Of a DNA stretch of 64,000 nt, positions 53,643 through 62,901 are shown one piece after another. This stretch comes from Aquibacillus sediminis (lineage in GTDB: Bacteria; Bacillota; Bacilli; Bacillales; Amphibacillaceae): positions 186,001-250,000 of the forward strand of contig NZ_SZNM01000001.1 of the NCBI RefSeq assembly GCF_005870085.1, in the 5' to 3' direction. Position numbers and translations under genes: made by a program. Each line of letters starts with the position of its first letter. Within the stretch, counting starts at the first letter, position 1. The notes beneath the pieces are model-generated. The model was not told where the DNA came from and searched no databases. It saw only the letters and a program-made list of their open reading frames with translations.

Positions 53643-54161
53643 TCATTCATTATTTTCTTCATATACTTCTTTTAGTGATACATCATCTGCGTCAATATCC
53701 ATTTCAAACAGACCATCCCAATCATTGCTTTCAACCATTTCTAACTGTGCTTCAACAAGCATCTTTAGCCTTGTACGGAATACTTTTGCTTGTTTTTTCA
53801 ATTCTTCTACTTCAATTGAAATACGACGAGATTTTTGCAATGCTTCATTAATTATGCGGTCGGCATTCTTTTCAGCTTCCTTAATAATTAGCTTTGATTC
53901 CTTGTTAGCATTTCCTTTTACTTCCTCAGCTGTTTCTTGGGCAATTAAGATAGACTTATTTAGCGTTTCTTCAATATTTGAAAAATGGCCAAGTTTTTCA
54001 TTTAATTGATCAACCTTTTCTTTTAATTCCTTTTTTTCACGGATTACAAGTTCATAGTCTTTAATAACCTGGTCCAAAAATTCATTCACTTCATCCTCAT
54101 CATAACCACGAAATCCTCGTGTAAATTCCTTGTTATGAATATCTAATGGTGTTAATGGCAC
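53643..54161 (-). CDS. divIVA: Cell division initiation protein DivIVA
   Basis: Coiled-coil protein that binds negatively curved membrane at poles and septa, 172 residues. The N-terminal membrane-binding domain PLTPLDIHNKEFTRGFRGYD is followed by coiled coils (about 30-160). The longer frame lacks a site; the true start is GTG at 54159-54161, with GGAGGTGG eight bases upstream, giving the family N-terminus M-PLTPLDI. Confidence 0.96.
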   Translation of the reverse strand: MPLTPLDIHNKEFTRGFRGYDEDEVNEFLDQVIKDYELVIREKKELKEKVDQLNEKLGHFSNIEETLNKSILIAQETAEEVKGNANKESKLIIKEAEKNADRIINEALQKSRRISIEVEELKKQAKVFRTRLKMLVEAQLEMVESNDWDGLFEMDIDADDVSLKEVYEENNE

Positions 54162-54264
54162 ATCGGCCACCTCCTTACAAAGTTGTGTACTATATTTGTT
54201 ACTATTAGACCTTATTTGCAATCTATTCGACAGAAATAGGAAAAATCCTTCACGATAAGTAATA

Positions 54265-55038
54265 TTATTTTAATTTTTGCACCGTTATTTTCCATTTTTC
54301 CTTTTTGCTCAGCCCATGAATTTCTTTGATTTTACTTCTCCCTTTACCACGCAGCGAAATTAGATCGTCAGTTTCTAGTTGAAAAGCTGGTTGCTCAACA
54401 GTTCTGAAATTGACTTTCACTAGTCCTTTTTGAATAAAAACAGCCGCATTTTGTCTTGATAAATTATAAATTTCTTTGATTAGGGCATCCAACCGAAGGG
54501 ATGAAGCAGTCACCCTGTTTGATTCCCATTTTTCATTTGATCTTAACAAGGACGTAAAAGGTTTTTCTTCAAATGCAACGGTTGCTTTTTTTATTGCTGT
54601 TAAATTCATTTTTACGTAAGGTTCAATTTCAGATGAAACAATGATTTGTATGATTCCATCTTGTACGAGTAAATCCCCTAACTTTTTCCGTTTGATTCCT
54701 GTTGACATAAAGGCACCTAGTACATCCCGATGTTCTAAGTTGACAAATTTAACAGGATATGACGACTCCAATAATGTAATGTTAAAATCGGCTTCATTAA
54801 TTTCTTCATAAAAGGGTGCGAGTATCGCACGTTTTCGTTCAGAGTTATTATTTCCACCAAAAAAGCCCAATTGAAAATCATCATCTTTACCTATCACAGC
54901 CTCATAAATTTTTTGTTCTCTCGGGTCTAAGAAATCACTTAATTTTGGGCGATAACTCCTCCCTACTTCTTCGCGCCATGAAAGCACTTGATCAATAAAA
55001 GCATGTTCTTCTTTTCGAAAGTGTTGATAGATATCCAT
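54265..55038 (-). CDS. ylmH: S4-domain RNA-binding protein YlmH
   Basis: 257 residues. C-terminal S4 domain (SSLRLDALIKEIYNLSRQNA near 178-197, VKVNFRTVE) binds RNA; recent work on Bacillus YlmH links it to rescue of stalled 50S-peptidyl-tRNA complexes, the same pathway as RqcH in this window. N-terminal part has DPREQKIYEAV and FFGG. In the sepF-ylmG-ylmH-divIVA cluster. Confidence 0.93.
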   Translation of the reverse strand: MDIYQHFRKEEHAFIDQVLSWREEVGRSYRPKLSDFLDPREQKIYEAVIGKDDDFQLGFFGGNNNSERKRAILAPFYEEINEADFNITLLESSYPVKFVNLEHRDVLGAFMSTGIKRKKLGDLLVQDGIIQIIVSSEIEPYVKMNLTAIKKATVAFEEKPFTSLLRSNEKWESNRVTASSLRLDALIKEIYNLSRQNAAVFIQKGLVKVNFRTVEQPAFQLETDDLISLRGKGRSKIKEIHGLSKKEKWKITVQKLK

Positions 55039-55095
55039 TTTATCACCTAGTTAATTTCTTATTAGAATAAGAAAACTTGGCTGTTTGCCAAGTCA

Positions 55096-55359
55096 TCAAA
55101 TTAACATACCATATAATACTTGTAGTCCTGTTCGAGCAAAACTTAACACAAGAATAGCAACGATTGGAGAAATATCAATCATTCCAAGTGGAGGAATGAT
55201 TTTTCTAAACGGTTCTAAATATGGCTCGCATATTCTTGCTAGAAACGTCCCAATCGATGATTCTCTCGCACCCGGAAACCAAGACATTAGGATATAAGCA
55301 ATTAGTGCGAAACTATATATTTCTATCGCTAAGTATATTAGACTAAATAACTGTGACAT
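55096..55359 (-). CDS. ylmG: YggT family membrane protein YlmG
   Basis: 87 residues with two membrane helices (about 4-24 and 62-82) around a conserved loop [21 protein letters not shown] and [16 protein letters not shown], the YggT signature. Implicated in membrane and division functions; the mechanism is unclear. AAAGGTGG before the ATG. Confidence 0.93.
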   Translation of the reverse strand: MSQLFSLIYLAIEIYSFALIAYILMSWFPGARESSIGTFLARICEPYLEPFRKIIPPLGMIDISPIVAILVLSFARTGLQVLYGMLI

Positions 55360-55375
55360 TTATTTACCACCTTTT

Positions 55376-55798
55376 TTATAAATCTTCTTCCTCAATTAAA
55401 TCTGAAATTGTACCAGATACATTTACATTATCTGGTGTACAAAGAAATGTTTGTGAGCCTAATTTTTGCATATCACCTGAAACAGCATAAACGGTCCCAC
55501 TCAAAAAATCAACAATCCGTTTCGCCTGAGGACGATCAACGCGTTGCAAATTAATCACAACTGCACGACGATTGACAATGTGGTCAGCTATTTCCTGGCT
55601 TTCATTAAAATTTTTAGGCTCACAAAGAACAACTTTGGAAGATGCTGTCTGCATAGCTGTTAAACTTACCACATTTTGTCGTGATTGCGCGGAAGGTTCT
55701 TGTTTACTTGTTGTCTGCTCAGGTTGATCGTCTTCCTCGACATACTCAAAGTCATCTTCTAGTGTAAAAAAAGTTTTCAGTTTATTTTTTAAACTCAT
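55376..55798 (-). CDS. sepF: Cell division protein SepF
   Basis: FtsZ-bundling protein and membrane anchor, 140 residues. [17 protein letters not shown]-terminal amphipathic anchor, disordered Gln/Ser linker (about 20-50), then the SepF core with [35 protein letters not shown] and [18 protein letters not shown] three codons upstream is in frame, but AGAGGTG is spaced for ATG 55798. Confidence 0.95.
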   Translation of the reverse strand: MSLKNKLKTFFTLEDDFEYVEEDDQPEQTTSKQEPSAQSRQNVVSLTAMQTASSKVVLCEPKNFNESQEIADHIVNRRAVVINLQRVDRPQAKRIVDFLSGTVYAVSGDMQKLGSQTFLCTPDNVNVSGTISDLIEEEDL

Positions 55799-55809
55799 TG
55801 TTTTCACCT

Positions 55810-56490
55810 CTATTGATTGGATCCGACTAATTTTGAACCAATGCGGATATGGGTAGCTCCCTCCTCAATTGCAATTGAATAGTCATTGCTCATTCCCATT
55901 GACAGATAATTACACGGGGCATGTTCCCACTTGTTTACTTGTATTTGGTCACGTAATTCCTTTAAGTTTCGAAATGTATTTCGAATCACCTGTTCATCTT
56001 CTGTTAATGGGGCCATTGTCATTAAGCCTATCACTTTAATGTTGGAATAATTCTTCAGTTGATCAATAAAATTATGTACTTCTTCAAACGGCAAACCATG
56101 TTTCGATTCTTCGCCACTAACATTCACTTGCACAAAACATGGAATCACTCGATTCGCCCGTTTATTAATTTCTTTTGCCAATGACTTACGATCCAATGAA
56201 TGGATCGTATCAATTTTATTAATAATGTCTTTAACCTTCCGAGACTGAAGTGAACCAATAAAGTGCCATGTGGCCTTTTTGGATAATGCTTCATACTTTT
56301 GCAAGAATCCTTCTAGTCTATTTTCCCCTAAATCAAGAATTCCAGTTTCAATCGCCTCGGTTGCACGCTCAATTGTAACATATTTTGTTACACCAATGAT
56401 GGTTATATCTTCTGGATTTCTGTTCGCCCTTTGACACGCCTGTATGATATTGTCGCGAATTGTAGCTAGGTTATCTGCTATCTCTTCCAT
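55810..56490 (-). CDS. ylmE: PLP homeostasis protein YlmE (YggS/PLPBP family)
   Basis: Pyridoxal-phosphate-binding alanine racemase-like barrel without known catalysis, 226 residues. The PLP lysine is in [10 protein letters not shown] near 32-41; [17 protein letters not shown] near 53-69, [13 protein letters not shown] near 76, GLMTMAPL near 153, [23 protein letters not shown]-type ending. Gap of 11 bp to sepF. Confidence 0.95.
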   Translation of the reverse strand: MEEIADNLATIRDNIIQACQRANRNPEDITIIGVTKYVTIERATEAIETGILDLGENRLEGFLQKYEALSKKATWHFIGSLQSRKVKDIINKIDTIHSLDRKSLAKEINKRANRVIPCFVQVNVSGEESKHGLPFEEVHNFIDQLKNYSNIKVIGLMTMAPLTEDEQVIRNTFRNLKELRDQIQVNKWEHAPCNYLSMGMSNDYSIAIEEGATHIRIGSKLVGSNQ

Positions 56491-56502
56491 CTTTCTCCCC
56501 CC

Positions 56503-57315
56503 TCAAGCTTGACTTGAAAAGCCTATAAACCCTAACATTCGACCTGTTTTCCCCTGGTCTCGTCGATGTGAATAAAATAAATGATCATCACGATATGTAC
56601 AATATTCCGTTACACTGATATGATGTTCAGGTATTCCAGCGTCAACTAATACTTGTTTATTTAATTGGCGTAAATCCAGTAAAAAACGACCATTTTCTAG
56701 CGTCTTTACCGTATCTTTACTTAATGTCTCTGGTATGGATTGAATAACCTTCGTATCCACTTCGTAATGTGCTTGCGAGATACACGGACCAATAGCAACT
56801 AACAAAGATCGAACCTCTACGCCTTGATTTTTCAATTGTTCAACCATTTGTTTAGCCATCCCATTAACGGTTCCCCGCCATCCAGCATGGGCAATACCAA
56901 TCCAATTTGTAACAGGATCAAAATAAAAAATTGGGACACAGTCTGCAAATAAAGCGGTACATAATAAATTGGTTTCCTTCGTTATCAATCCATCCACACC
57001 TTGTATCGCATTCTCATGTGTCAAGGATCCTTTCCCACTATCTACATTCGCAACACGGAAGACCTTTGTCCCATGTACTTGTTCGCCGATTGTCCAAGTA
57101 TCTAATGGTAAGTTTAGCAAATTTGCTAGTATTTGTCTGTTGTTTATTACATTTTTATCATGATCTGGTACATGATAACCCAAATTCATTGAATGAAATG
57201 GTGCTGGACTGACACCACCTTTACGAGTTGTCATCCCCACCGTCAATTGGGGGGCTATATTCATCCAATCCTTAAGCATTAGTGTTGTTTCATCTTTTAG
57301 TTGAAAAGGATCCAT
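56503..57315 (-). CDS. ylmD: Purine nucleoside phosphorylase of the YfiH/DUF152 family (YlmD)
   Basis: 270 residues. Family members cleave adenosine and inosine; older annotations say laccase-domain. Zinc and active-site residues in LCTALFADCVPIFYFD near 112 and IGIAHAGWRGTVNGMAKQM near 131-149, CISQAHYEVD near 175. Encoded between ylmC and ylmE in the division cluster. Confidence 0.92.
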   Translation of the reverse strand: MDPFQLKDETTLMLKDWMNIAPQLTVGMTTRKGGVSPAPFHSMNLGYHVPDHDKNVINNRQILANLLNLPLDTWTIGEQVHGTKVFRVANVDSGKGSLTHENAIQGVDGLITKETNLLCTALFADCVPIFYFDPVTNWIGIAHAGWRGTVNGMAKQMVEQLKNQGVEVRSLLVAIGPCISQAHYEVDTKVIQSIPETLSKDTVKTLENGRFLLDLRQLNKQVLVDAGIPEHHISVTEYCTYRDDHLFYSHRRDQGKTGRMLGFIGFSSQA

Positions 57316-57373
57316 GTTGAGCCTCCCTTACATTTTTCACTATTCTACCATATTTTGCTTCTATTTACATTCA

Positions 57374-57643
57374 TTAATAATTGGTTGTGTCTGTATAAAG
57401 TCTAGGATTTTGTTCTTTCTTAACCAAAATTACATCTGAACCAATTGTCATTACATTTTCCCACGGAATTACGATTTCCTCTTCCTTACCAAACAACCCC
57501 ATCATCTTTCCTTTCGTTCCTATCACAAGTTGTAAGATTTTACCTTTATCCACATCAATTTCTAAATCCGTAATATTACCTAACTTCTTTCCATCTTCCA
57601 CCATTATAATATCCTTTATTTGTAATTCTGTAAGAGTAATCAT
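57374..57643 (-). CDS. ylmC: PRC-barrel sporulation protein YlmC/YmxH
   Basis: 89-residue PRC-barrel protein. LQIKDIIMVEDGKKLGNITDLEIDVDKG at the start and VIPWENVMTIGSDVILV at the end define the family. In Bacillus subtilis the gene follows sigG and is linked with sporulation; the function is undefined. Confidence 0.9.
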   Translation of the reverse strand: MITLTELQIKDIIMVEDGKKLGNITDLEIDVDKGKILQLVIGTKGKMMGLFGKEEEIVIPWENVMTIGSDVILVKKEQNPRLYTDTTNY

Positions 57644-57750
57644 TATAACACCTGCCTTTATACTAACTATATGCAGTGTTGTTCGTTTTTTTCTTATAAT
57701 CCTTTAAAATAAGTAATGTTTTAAAATAACTGCCACTCTTGCATTTGGCA

Positions 57751-58291
57751 CAATAAATATAAACTCCGAGGTATACTTCCCGCCATCCTTATTAAAATGA
57801 GTGCAAATTGATCGCTACGGAAATACACTACGCTTTCCATGGGGGGCTGGTGAGCCTCCTCGTTCGTCCCTCACTGCGGGGTCTCACCGATGCCACTAGT
57901 CCCATAAGAGTCTCCGTGTATTTCCTTCGCTAAGTAGAATTCGTTGAACATATAGAGTTGATATTACTTAATTAAAATATTAACACCTTTTTTTGTACGT
58001 ATGATTTCTCATGCATACACTTATCATTAATCAGAAAAATTAACCTAGCGAAGGCAGAATACGGAGATCCTCGAAAATAAAGCCCAATTTTCTTCGTGCG
58101 ATGTAACGCTGCCGAAGCCTTCCTTGTCCTATGGGAACAGCACGAGCTGAAGATCCACTTGGTAAAGTGGGTTTCTTTACCAAGTTAGCTGAGGCCGTGC
58201 CCATGGAAAGCGGAGTATTCTCCCGTAGCGAGAGTATTACACTGTTTTCAATCAGAATGAAAGAAGGCAAAGATAGTGCATATAATACAGC
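57751..58291. repeat. Modular inverted-repeat element, copy D
   Basis: Occupies the 722-bp gap between ylmC and sigG, oriented like copy B. First module about 57799-57937 (gctacggaaatacactacgc ... cgtgtatttccttcgct), second module about 58025-58243 (tagcgaaggcagaatacgg ... catggaaagcggagtattc) with a short loop hairpin acttggtaaag / ctttaccaagt at 58157-58185, the same cassette as copy A. The right end resembles the family end (tataatacagc, 58281-58291); the left end at about 57751 is too decayed to fix. Short open frames in it are artefacts of repeat arms. Confidence 0.78.
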
Positions 58292-58322
58292 TAATAGTCT
58301 CTAATATATGAAAAGAGCAAAC

Positions 58323-58360
58323 AAAACCCCTTTACCTCTAATAATATAGAGATAAAGGGG
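58323..58360 (-). terminator. Terminator of sigG
   Basis: 13-bp stem cccctttacctct / agagataaagggg with one wobble pair and a TTTTGTTT tail on the minus strand, right after the sigG stop. Confidence 0.9.
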
Positions 58361-58365
58361 TGTAC

Positions 58366-59145
58366 TTACTCAAACATTTCTTTATTCATTTCATCAATTG
58401 CTGCTTTTTCTAATCTCGAAACTTGTGCTTGGGAAATACCGATCTCTTCTGCAACTTCCATTTGTGTTTTGCCTTGAAAAAAACGTTTACTTAAAATCAT
58501 TTTTTCCCGTTCATCTAAACGGTACATTCCTTCTTTTAATGATAATTTATCAAGCCAAAATGAATCCTTATCCTTATCATCACTCAATTGATCCATAACG
58601 TAAATAGGATCACCACCATCATTATAGATTGGTTCAAATAATGAAACAGGATCTTGAATTGCATCCATCGCAAATACAATATCTGCTTGAGGAATATCCA
58701 TTTCTTCAGCAATTTCTTTTGGTGTCGGATCTTTTGACGTCTTATTAATTAATTTTTCCCTGACTTGTAATGCTTTGTAGGCAATATCTCGCAAGGATCT
58801 TGATACACGGATTGGGTTGTTATCTCTTAAATATCTCCTAATTTCACCAATAATCATAGGAACAGCATAGGTTGAGAATTTAACATTTTGACTTAAGTCA
58901 AAATTATCAATTGATTTCATCAACCCAATACAACCAACTTGGAATAAATCGTCACCATATTCACCGCGATTGTTAAAGCGTTGAATAACACTTAATACAA
59001 GTCTTAAATTACCATTGACTAACTGTTCCCTTGCTGAATCATCACCTTCTTGCATTCGTCTAAATAATTCTCGCATTTCATCATTTTTTAATACAGGTAG
59101 TTTTGATGTATCTACTCCACAAATTTCTACTTTATGTCTTGTCAT
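58366..59145 (-). CDS. sigG: RNA polymerase sigma-G factor
   Basis: Late forespore sigma factor, 259 residues. MTRHKVEICGVDTSKLPVL start, region 2 with GDDLFQVGCIGLMKSIDNFDLS near 63-84 and VKFSTYAVPMIIGEIRRYLR, region 4 with KTQMEVAEEIGISQAQVSRLEK near 228-249. Transcribed from a sigma-F-type promoter directly upstream and probably by read-through from spoIIGA-sigE. Confidence 0.97.
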   Translation of the reverse strand: MTRHKVEICGVDTSKLPVLKNDEMRELFRRMQEGDDSAREQLVNGNLRLVLSVIQRFNNRGEYGDDLFQVGCIGLMKSIDNFDLSQNVKFSTYAVPMIIGEIRRYLRDNNPIRVSRSLRDIAYKALQVREKLINKTSKDPTPKEIAEEMDIPQADIVFAMDAIQDPVSLFEPIYNDGGDPIYVMDQLSDDKDKDSFWLDKLSLKEGMYRLDEREKMILSKRFFQGKTQMEVAEEIGISQAQVSRLEKAAIDEMNKEMFE

Positions 59146-59181
59146 GATCTACCCTCCCGGTTGGAGATGCTATTCATGGAA

Positions 59182-59211
59182 CAGTATCACCATCGAGAGG
59201 GTGTTTTATGC
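59182..59211 (-). promoter_or_regulatory. Sigma-F-type promoter of sigG
   Basis: Minus-strand GCATA (59207-59211) and GGTGATACTG (59182-59191) are 15 bp apart and fit the sigma-F pattern GYATA - GGNNANANTR. It starts about 36 bp before sigG. The preceding cctgttttaaaacagg palindrome (59231-59246) after sigE has no T-run. Confidence 0.8.
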
Positions 59212-59278
59212 AAAAGCATTTAACTCATAGCCTGTTTTAAAACAGGTCGAAACAGGCCGAACCACTGTACAATAAGGG

Positions 59279-59998
59279 TTAAACCATTTTATTAAATTCT
59301 TTTTTTAGGCGTCGAATAATCTTCTTCTCTAATCGAGATATATAGGACTGAGATATCCCTAACATATCCGCTACATCTTTTTGCGTTTTTTCTTCTTTGC
59401 CAACTAATCCAAACCGTAATTCCATAATCTGTTTTTCTCTATCGTTTAATTGTTCTAACGCCTTTTTCAATAAACTTTTATCAACATTTGCTTCTAAATC
59501 TTTAATGGTTATATCATCATCAGTACCTAATACATCAGATAATAATAATTCATTACCATCCCAATCAATATTAAGAGGTTCATCAAATGAAATTTCAGAC
59601 TTAATTTTATTGTTTTTTCTTAAATACATTAATATTTCGTTTTCAATACACCGTGATGCATATGTAGCTAACTTAATTTTCTTTTCTGGGTTAAAGGTAT
59701 TAATTGCTTTAATTAACCCGATTGTTCCAATACTAATTAAATCTTCAATATTGATTCCAGTATTTTCAAACTTTCTAGCAATATAAACTACTAATCGTAG
59801 ATTTCTCTCAATTAACATTGCTCTTGCTGCTTTGTCGCCTACAGGTAACCGTTTAAGCAGTTCTTGTTCTTCTTCTTTTGATAAGGGTGGCGGTAACGCT
59901 TCACTACCACCAATATAATAAATTTCGTCCGTTTTGTACCCAAGTTTAAATAATACTTTGTACCACCATAATTGAATTTTCAACTTCCATTGTCTCAT
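59279..59998 (-). CDS. sigE: RNA polymerase sigma-E factor (pro-form)
   Basis: Early mother-cell sigma factor, 239 residues. The N-terminal pro-sequence (residues 1-27, [20 protein letters not shown] then YKTDEIY) precedes the SpoIIGA cleavage region [13 protein letters not shown]. Region 2 [20 protein letters not shown] and region 4 [22 protein letters not shown] are nearly identical to Bacillus subtilis SigE. Starts 26 bp after spoIIGA. Confidence 0.97.
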   Translation of the reverse strand: MRQWKLKIQLWWYKVLFKLGYKTDEIYYIGGSEALPPPLSKEEEQELLKRLPVGDKAARAMLIERNLRLVVYIARKFENTGINIEDLISIGTIGLIKAINTFNPEKKIKLATYASRCIENEILMYLRKNNKIKSEISFDEPLNIDWDGNELLLSDVLGTDDDITIKDLEANVDKSLLKKALEQLNDREKQIMELRFGLVGKEEKTQKDVADMLGISQSYISRLEKKIIRRLKKEFNKMV

Positions 59999-60024
59999 TT
60001 AAACCTCTCCTTTTTGTCTCTTTA

Positions 60025-60945
60025 TTAAGCGGAAGTCGCTACGGACTGTTTATAAATAGTTGGATGTAATAAACAATGATAGCTACCATCTGGTGCGAGA
60101 TCTCCAAATTGCAAACCTACCAATACCTTTTTTATTGTCAGTTGATTGTTTTCATCATTTACTAATAATTCATCCGGCTTCAATACAATCATGAAGGTAC
60201 GATTACCATCAACACCTTGATAAGGGACAATTTGAATTGCATCCCCAATACTATCTGGGAGCGATTCAAATGATAAGTGCTCTTGTGCATGTTGTAACTG
60301 ATTCCATTCCTCTCTCGTAAACCAATTAGACATAAACGTTTGATCACATATGATAACTGGTTTGCGAGAAATAGGATCAACCAATTGGTTACCACTATCC
60401 ATATATCCCATGGTAGAAAAACTTTTTCCTTTTATTCTGATTGTCACTTGGTATAGTTGATCATAGCGAAATGTTTCTAATGCTTGCTTGTCCATCCTAG
60501 ATTTTGTAAACCACCAAATAAAAGGGAATCCAAACAACACAAACAACCAACTCAACTGGTCACCATAACCAGTTTGAAATGTTAAGATACCACCATTATT
60601 AACTGATAACTGATTTCCTAGGAAAAAATGTATTGCAATTAGCCCACCTCCAAGTGCAAATGATACAAAATAAAATGAAAGTAGATGATGCACAAATTGA
60701 CGAAAGTTTATAAAACCAAATGCCGCTAAAACAATCACCAATGAATAGAGTGCTTTACCAAAAGTTGTTATGACAAATGATTCAGGAGCAAACAAAGCAA
60801 TAGGAACTAATAGAGACGCTACCATAGCCCCAAGCAAAACTCTCCATTTTTGTGCATTGTTCCTAGTAATTGATTGAACTAATAAAAGAATCATCCAATC
60901 TAAAAAGAAATTTAATAGCCATACAGCGTCAAGATATATTGTCAC
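60025..60945 (-). CDS. spoIIGA: Sporulation sigma-E processing peptidase SpoIIGA
   Basis: Membrane aspartic protease that cleaves pro-sigma-E, 306 residues. Five membrane helices in the first 155 residues and a cytosolic protease domain with the catalytic Asp in GYMDSGNQLVDPISRKPV near 180-197. Start is GTG at 60943-60945 with GGGAG upstream, giving MTIYLDAVWLLNF; the longer frame lacks a ribosome site and covers the promoter. Confidence 0.95.
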   Translation of the reverse strand: MTIYLDAVWLLNFFLDWMILLLVQSITRNNAQKWRVLLGAMVASLLVPIALFAPESFVITTFGKALYSLVIVLAAFGFINFRQFVHHLLSFYFVSFALGGGLIAIHFFLGNQLSVNNGGILTFQTGYGDQLSWLFVLFGFPFIWWFTKSRMDKQALETFRYDQLYQVTIRIKGKSFSTMGYMDSGNQLVDPISRKPVIICDQTFMSNWFTREEWNQLQHAQEHLSFESLPDSIGDAIQIVPYQGVDGNRTFMIVLKPDELLVNDENNQLTIKKVLVGLQFGDLAPDGSYHCLLHPTIYKQSVATSA

Positions 60946-60984
60946 TTTGTTCTCCCTTTCATCATCAAGAAATGATTTATACAC

Positions 60985-61017
60985 AGTATAACCAATCAAA
61001 TGTCAGAAGTCTGTCAC
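60985..61017 (-). promoter_or_regulatory. Candidate spoIIG promoter with long spacer
   Basis: TATACT (60985-60990) and GTGACA (61012-61017) on the minus strand are 21 bp apart. The Bacillus subtilis spoIIG promoter is known for an overlong (22-bp) spacer needing Spo0A. A Spo0A-box-like TGTCAGAA lies at 61001-61008 and TGTCACA at 61012-61018, plus strand. Confidence 0.55.
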
Positions 61018-61149
61018 ATTTTGTGCTAACAAAACAACTAATTTTCACAACTTATTAGTGAATTTGTCATACAGTGAAATATTATCTTTAATGATTCATA
61101 CTTAGGTTGAAAAAACATAGAATAGGGCGTACGAGGTTGTTGCATGTAA

Positions 61150-61448
61150 GCTGTATTATACGATATAACTTTAATTTATTTGTGTTCTTTCCGTCTGATT
61201 TTAATATGTATTATACGATCGTTCCGACAGAATACTACGCTTTCCATGGGAACGGCCTGGGCCAACAGGATGTTGGTCACGAAGGCGTTGCTCGCGTGTC
61301 TGTGGCGCCCTTAGCCTGTGGTCCTTTATACACTGCGGGATCTTCGGCTCGTGCTGCCATAGGACACGGAAAGCGTAGTGTATTGCCGCAGCGACTTTTA
61401 AGCACTCATCTTTTAGAGGAAGTGGTGAGTTATGTCGTATAATACAGC
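61150..61448. repeat. Modular inverted-repeat element, copy C (299 bp, short chimera)
   Basis: In the 739-bp gap between spoIIGA and ftsZ. Ends 61150-61169 and 61429-61448 are 20-bp inverted repeats with one mismatch. The left half begins like the first module of copy A (cagaatactacgctttccat), the loop is the long cassette of copy B (about 61256-61350), and the right half ends like the second module (aagcgtagtgtattgccgca, agcactcat). A second end-like tgtattatacgatcg lies at 61207. The rest of the gap holds the spoIIG promoter and ftsZ terminator. Confidence 0.8.
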
Positions 61449-61579
61449 AAATGTGCAATTAACGACATTGCTTATGAGGAGCGTAATATCCTTATAATTT
61501 AGATGCTTATTATACGGATTTGCTATATGTAAGTAACCAATTATTGAGAAAAACACATCAGTTAAAGTTTTGAGACTAC

Positions 61580-61643
61580 AAAAAAAGTCTGAACTTCTGT
61601 TAAGGAAACAAGATTTGTGGTTTCATTAACAGAAATCAGACTT
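61580..61643 (-). terminator. Terminator of ftsZ
   Basis: Long stem AAGTCTGA...CTGTTAA...GAAAC paired with GTTTC...TTAACAG...TCAGACTT, followed by T7 on the minus strand, about 41 bp after the ftsZ stop. Confidence 0.9.
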
Positions 61644-61684
61644 AGTTCTTACAACCATATCATGAAATAGTATGTATGGTTCAG

Positions 61685-62827
61685 TTATCTTCTACGGTTT
61701 CTATTTCTTAGGAAGGTTGGGATATCTAGTGTATCCTCTTCCTCTTTGACTTTTTGTTGCACTGGAACTTCTCTTTCCCTAGTAGGATTTGGAGTTGGTT
61801 CAGGTGTCTTTTCACCAGATGATTGTTGTTTAGCAACTACTGGTCTTTGCTTAGGTTTCGATTCATTTAATTGCGTTTCATCAAATCCAGTTGCAATAAC
61901 TGTTACAACAATCTCATCTTTTAACTCTTCGTTGATGACTGAACCAAAGATAACATTTACTTCTTGGTCAGCTGCAGATGTAACAATATCTGCTGCCTCT
62001 TGAACTTCATATAGGCTCAGATTTGTACCACCAGTTATATTCATTAATACACCATGAGCACCATCAATAGAAGTTTCAAGTAATGGAGAAGAAATTGCTT
62101 TCTTAGCCGCTTCACCAGATCTACTTTCTCCAGTGGCAACCCCAATTCCCATTAAAGCTGATCCTTTTTCCGACATAATTGTTTTTACATCGGCAAAGTC
62201 AACATTAATCAAACCAGGTACTGCAATTAAGTCAGAGATACCTTGTACACCTTGTCGTAGTACATTATCAGCTTCACGGAATGCTTCTAACATTGGTGTG
62301 TTTTTATCAACAATTTCTAATAGTCGATCATTTGGAATAACAATTAATGTGTCGACACTATTTTTAAAACTATCAATCCCTGAAACTGCTTGAGTCGAAC
62401 GTTTGCGACCTTCAAAAGAGAACGGACGTGTCACAACCCCAACAGTTAAAGCACCTAGTTCTTTTGCTACTGAAGCGATCACAGGAGCAGCTCCTGTTCC
62501 TGTGCCACCACCCATTCCAGCAGTTACAAATACCATATCTGCGCCTTTTAGTACTTCTTCCAATTGCTCTTTACTTTCTTCAGCTGCTTTACGTCCTACT
62601 TCTGGATTTGCACCAGCACCTAAACCTCGTGTTAGTTTTTCCCCAATTTGCATTTTCACTTCTGCTTTTGATAGGTTTAAAGCCTGTGAGTCGGTGTTAA
62701 CAGCGATGAATTCAACACCTTGAACGCCATGCTCAATCATTCGATTAACTGCATTGCTACCTCCGCCACCAACTCCGATCACTTTAATTGTAGCAAGCTG
62801 ATCCATATTTGTATCAAACTCTAACAT
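61685..62827 (-). CDS. ftsZ: Cell division protein FtsZ
   Basis: Tubulin-like GTPase forming the Z ring, 380 residues. [17 protein letters not shown] near 18-34, tubulin signature [10 protein letters not shown] near 105-114, T7 loop [11 protein letters not shown] near 208-218. Variable linker about 320-365 and the C-terminal peptide [12 protein letters not shown] that binds FtsA, SepF and other partners. GGGAGGAACG ribosome site. Confidence 0.98.
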   Translation of the reverse strand: MLEFDTNMDQLATIKVIGVGGGGSNAVNRMIEHGVQGVEFIAVNTDSQALNLSKAEVKMQIGEKLTRGLGAGANPEVGRKAAEESKEQLEEVLKGADMVFVTAGMGGGTGTGAAPVIASVAKELGALTVGVVTRPFSFEGRKRSTQAVSGIDSFKNSVDTLIVIPNDRLLEIVDKNTPMLEAFREADNVLRQGVQGISDLIAVPGLINVDFADVKTIMSEKGSALMGIGVATGESRSGEAAKKAISSPLLETSIDGAHGVLMNITGGTNLSLYEVQEAADIVTSAADQEVNVIFGSVINEELKDEIVVTVIATGFDETQLNESKPKQRPVVAKQQSSGEKTPEPTPNPTREREVPVQQKVKEEEDTLDIPTFLRNRNRRR

Positions 62828-62901
62828 TATTCGTTCCTCCCTATTTGCAAGATTACAAGATTCATTGAAGTAACAGTTTTATCTGTCTAGGGAACGCTTG
62901 T

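Noticed and set aside
58040-58270. 76-codon minus-strand frame inside repeat copy D
   Set aside because: Lies wholly in inverted-repeat arms that recur elsewhere with frame-breaking changes; no ribosome site.
61107-61458. Two overlapping frames (111 and 85 codons) on opposite strands in repeat copy C
   Set aside because: Products of the GC-richer repeat core; not conserved as frames in copy B, which has the same cassette.
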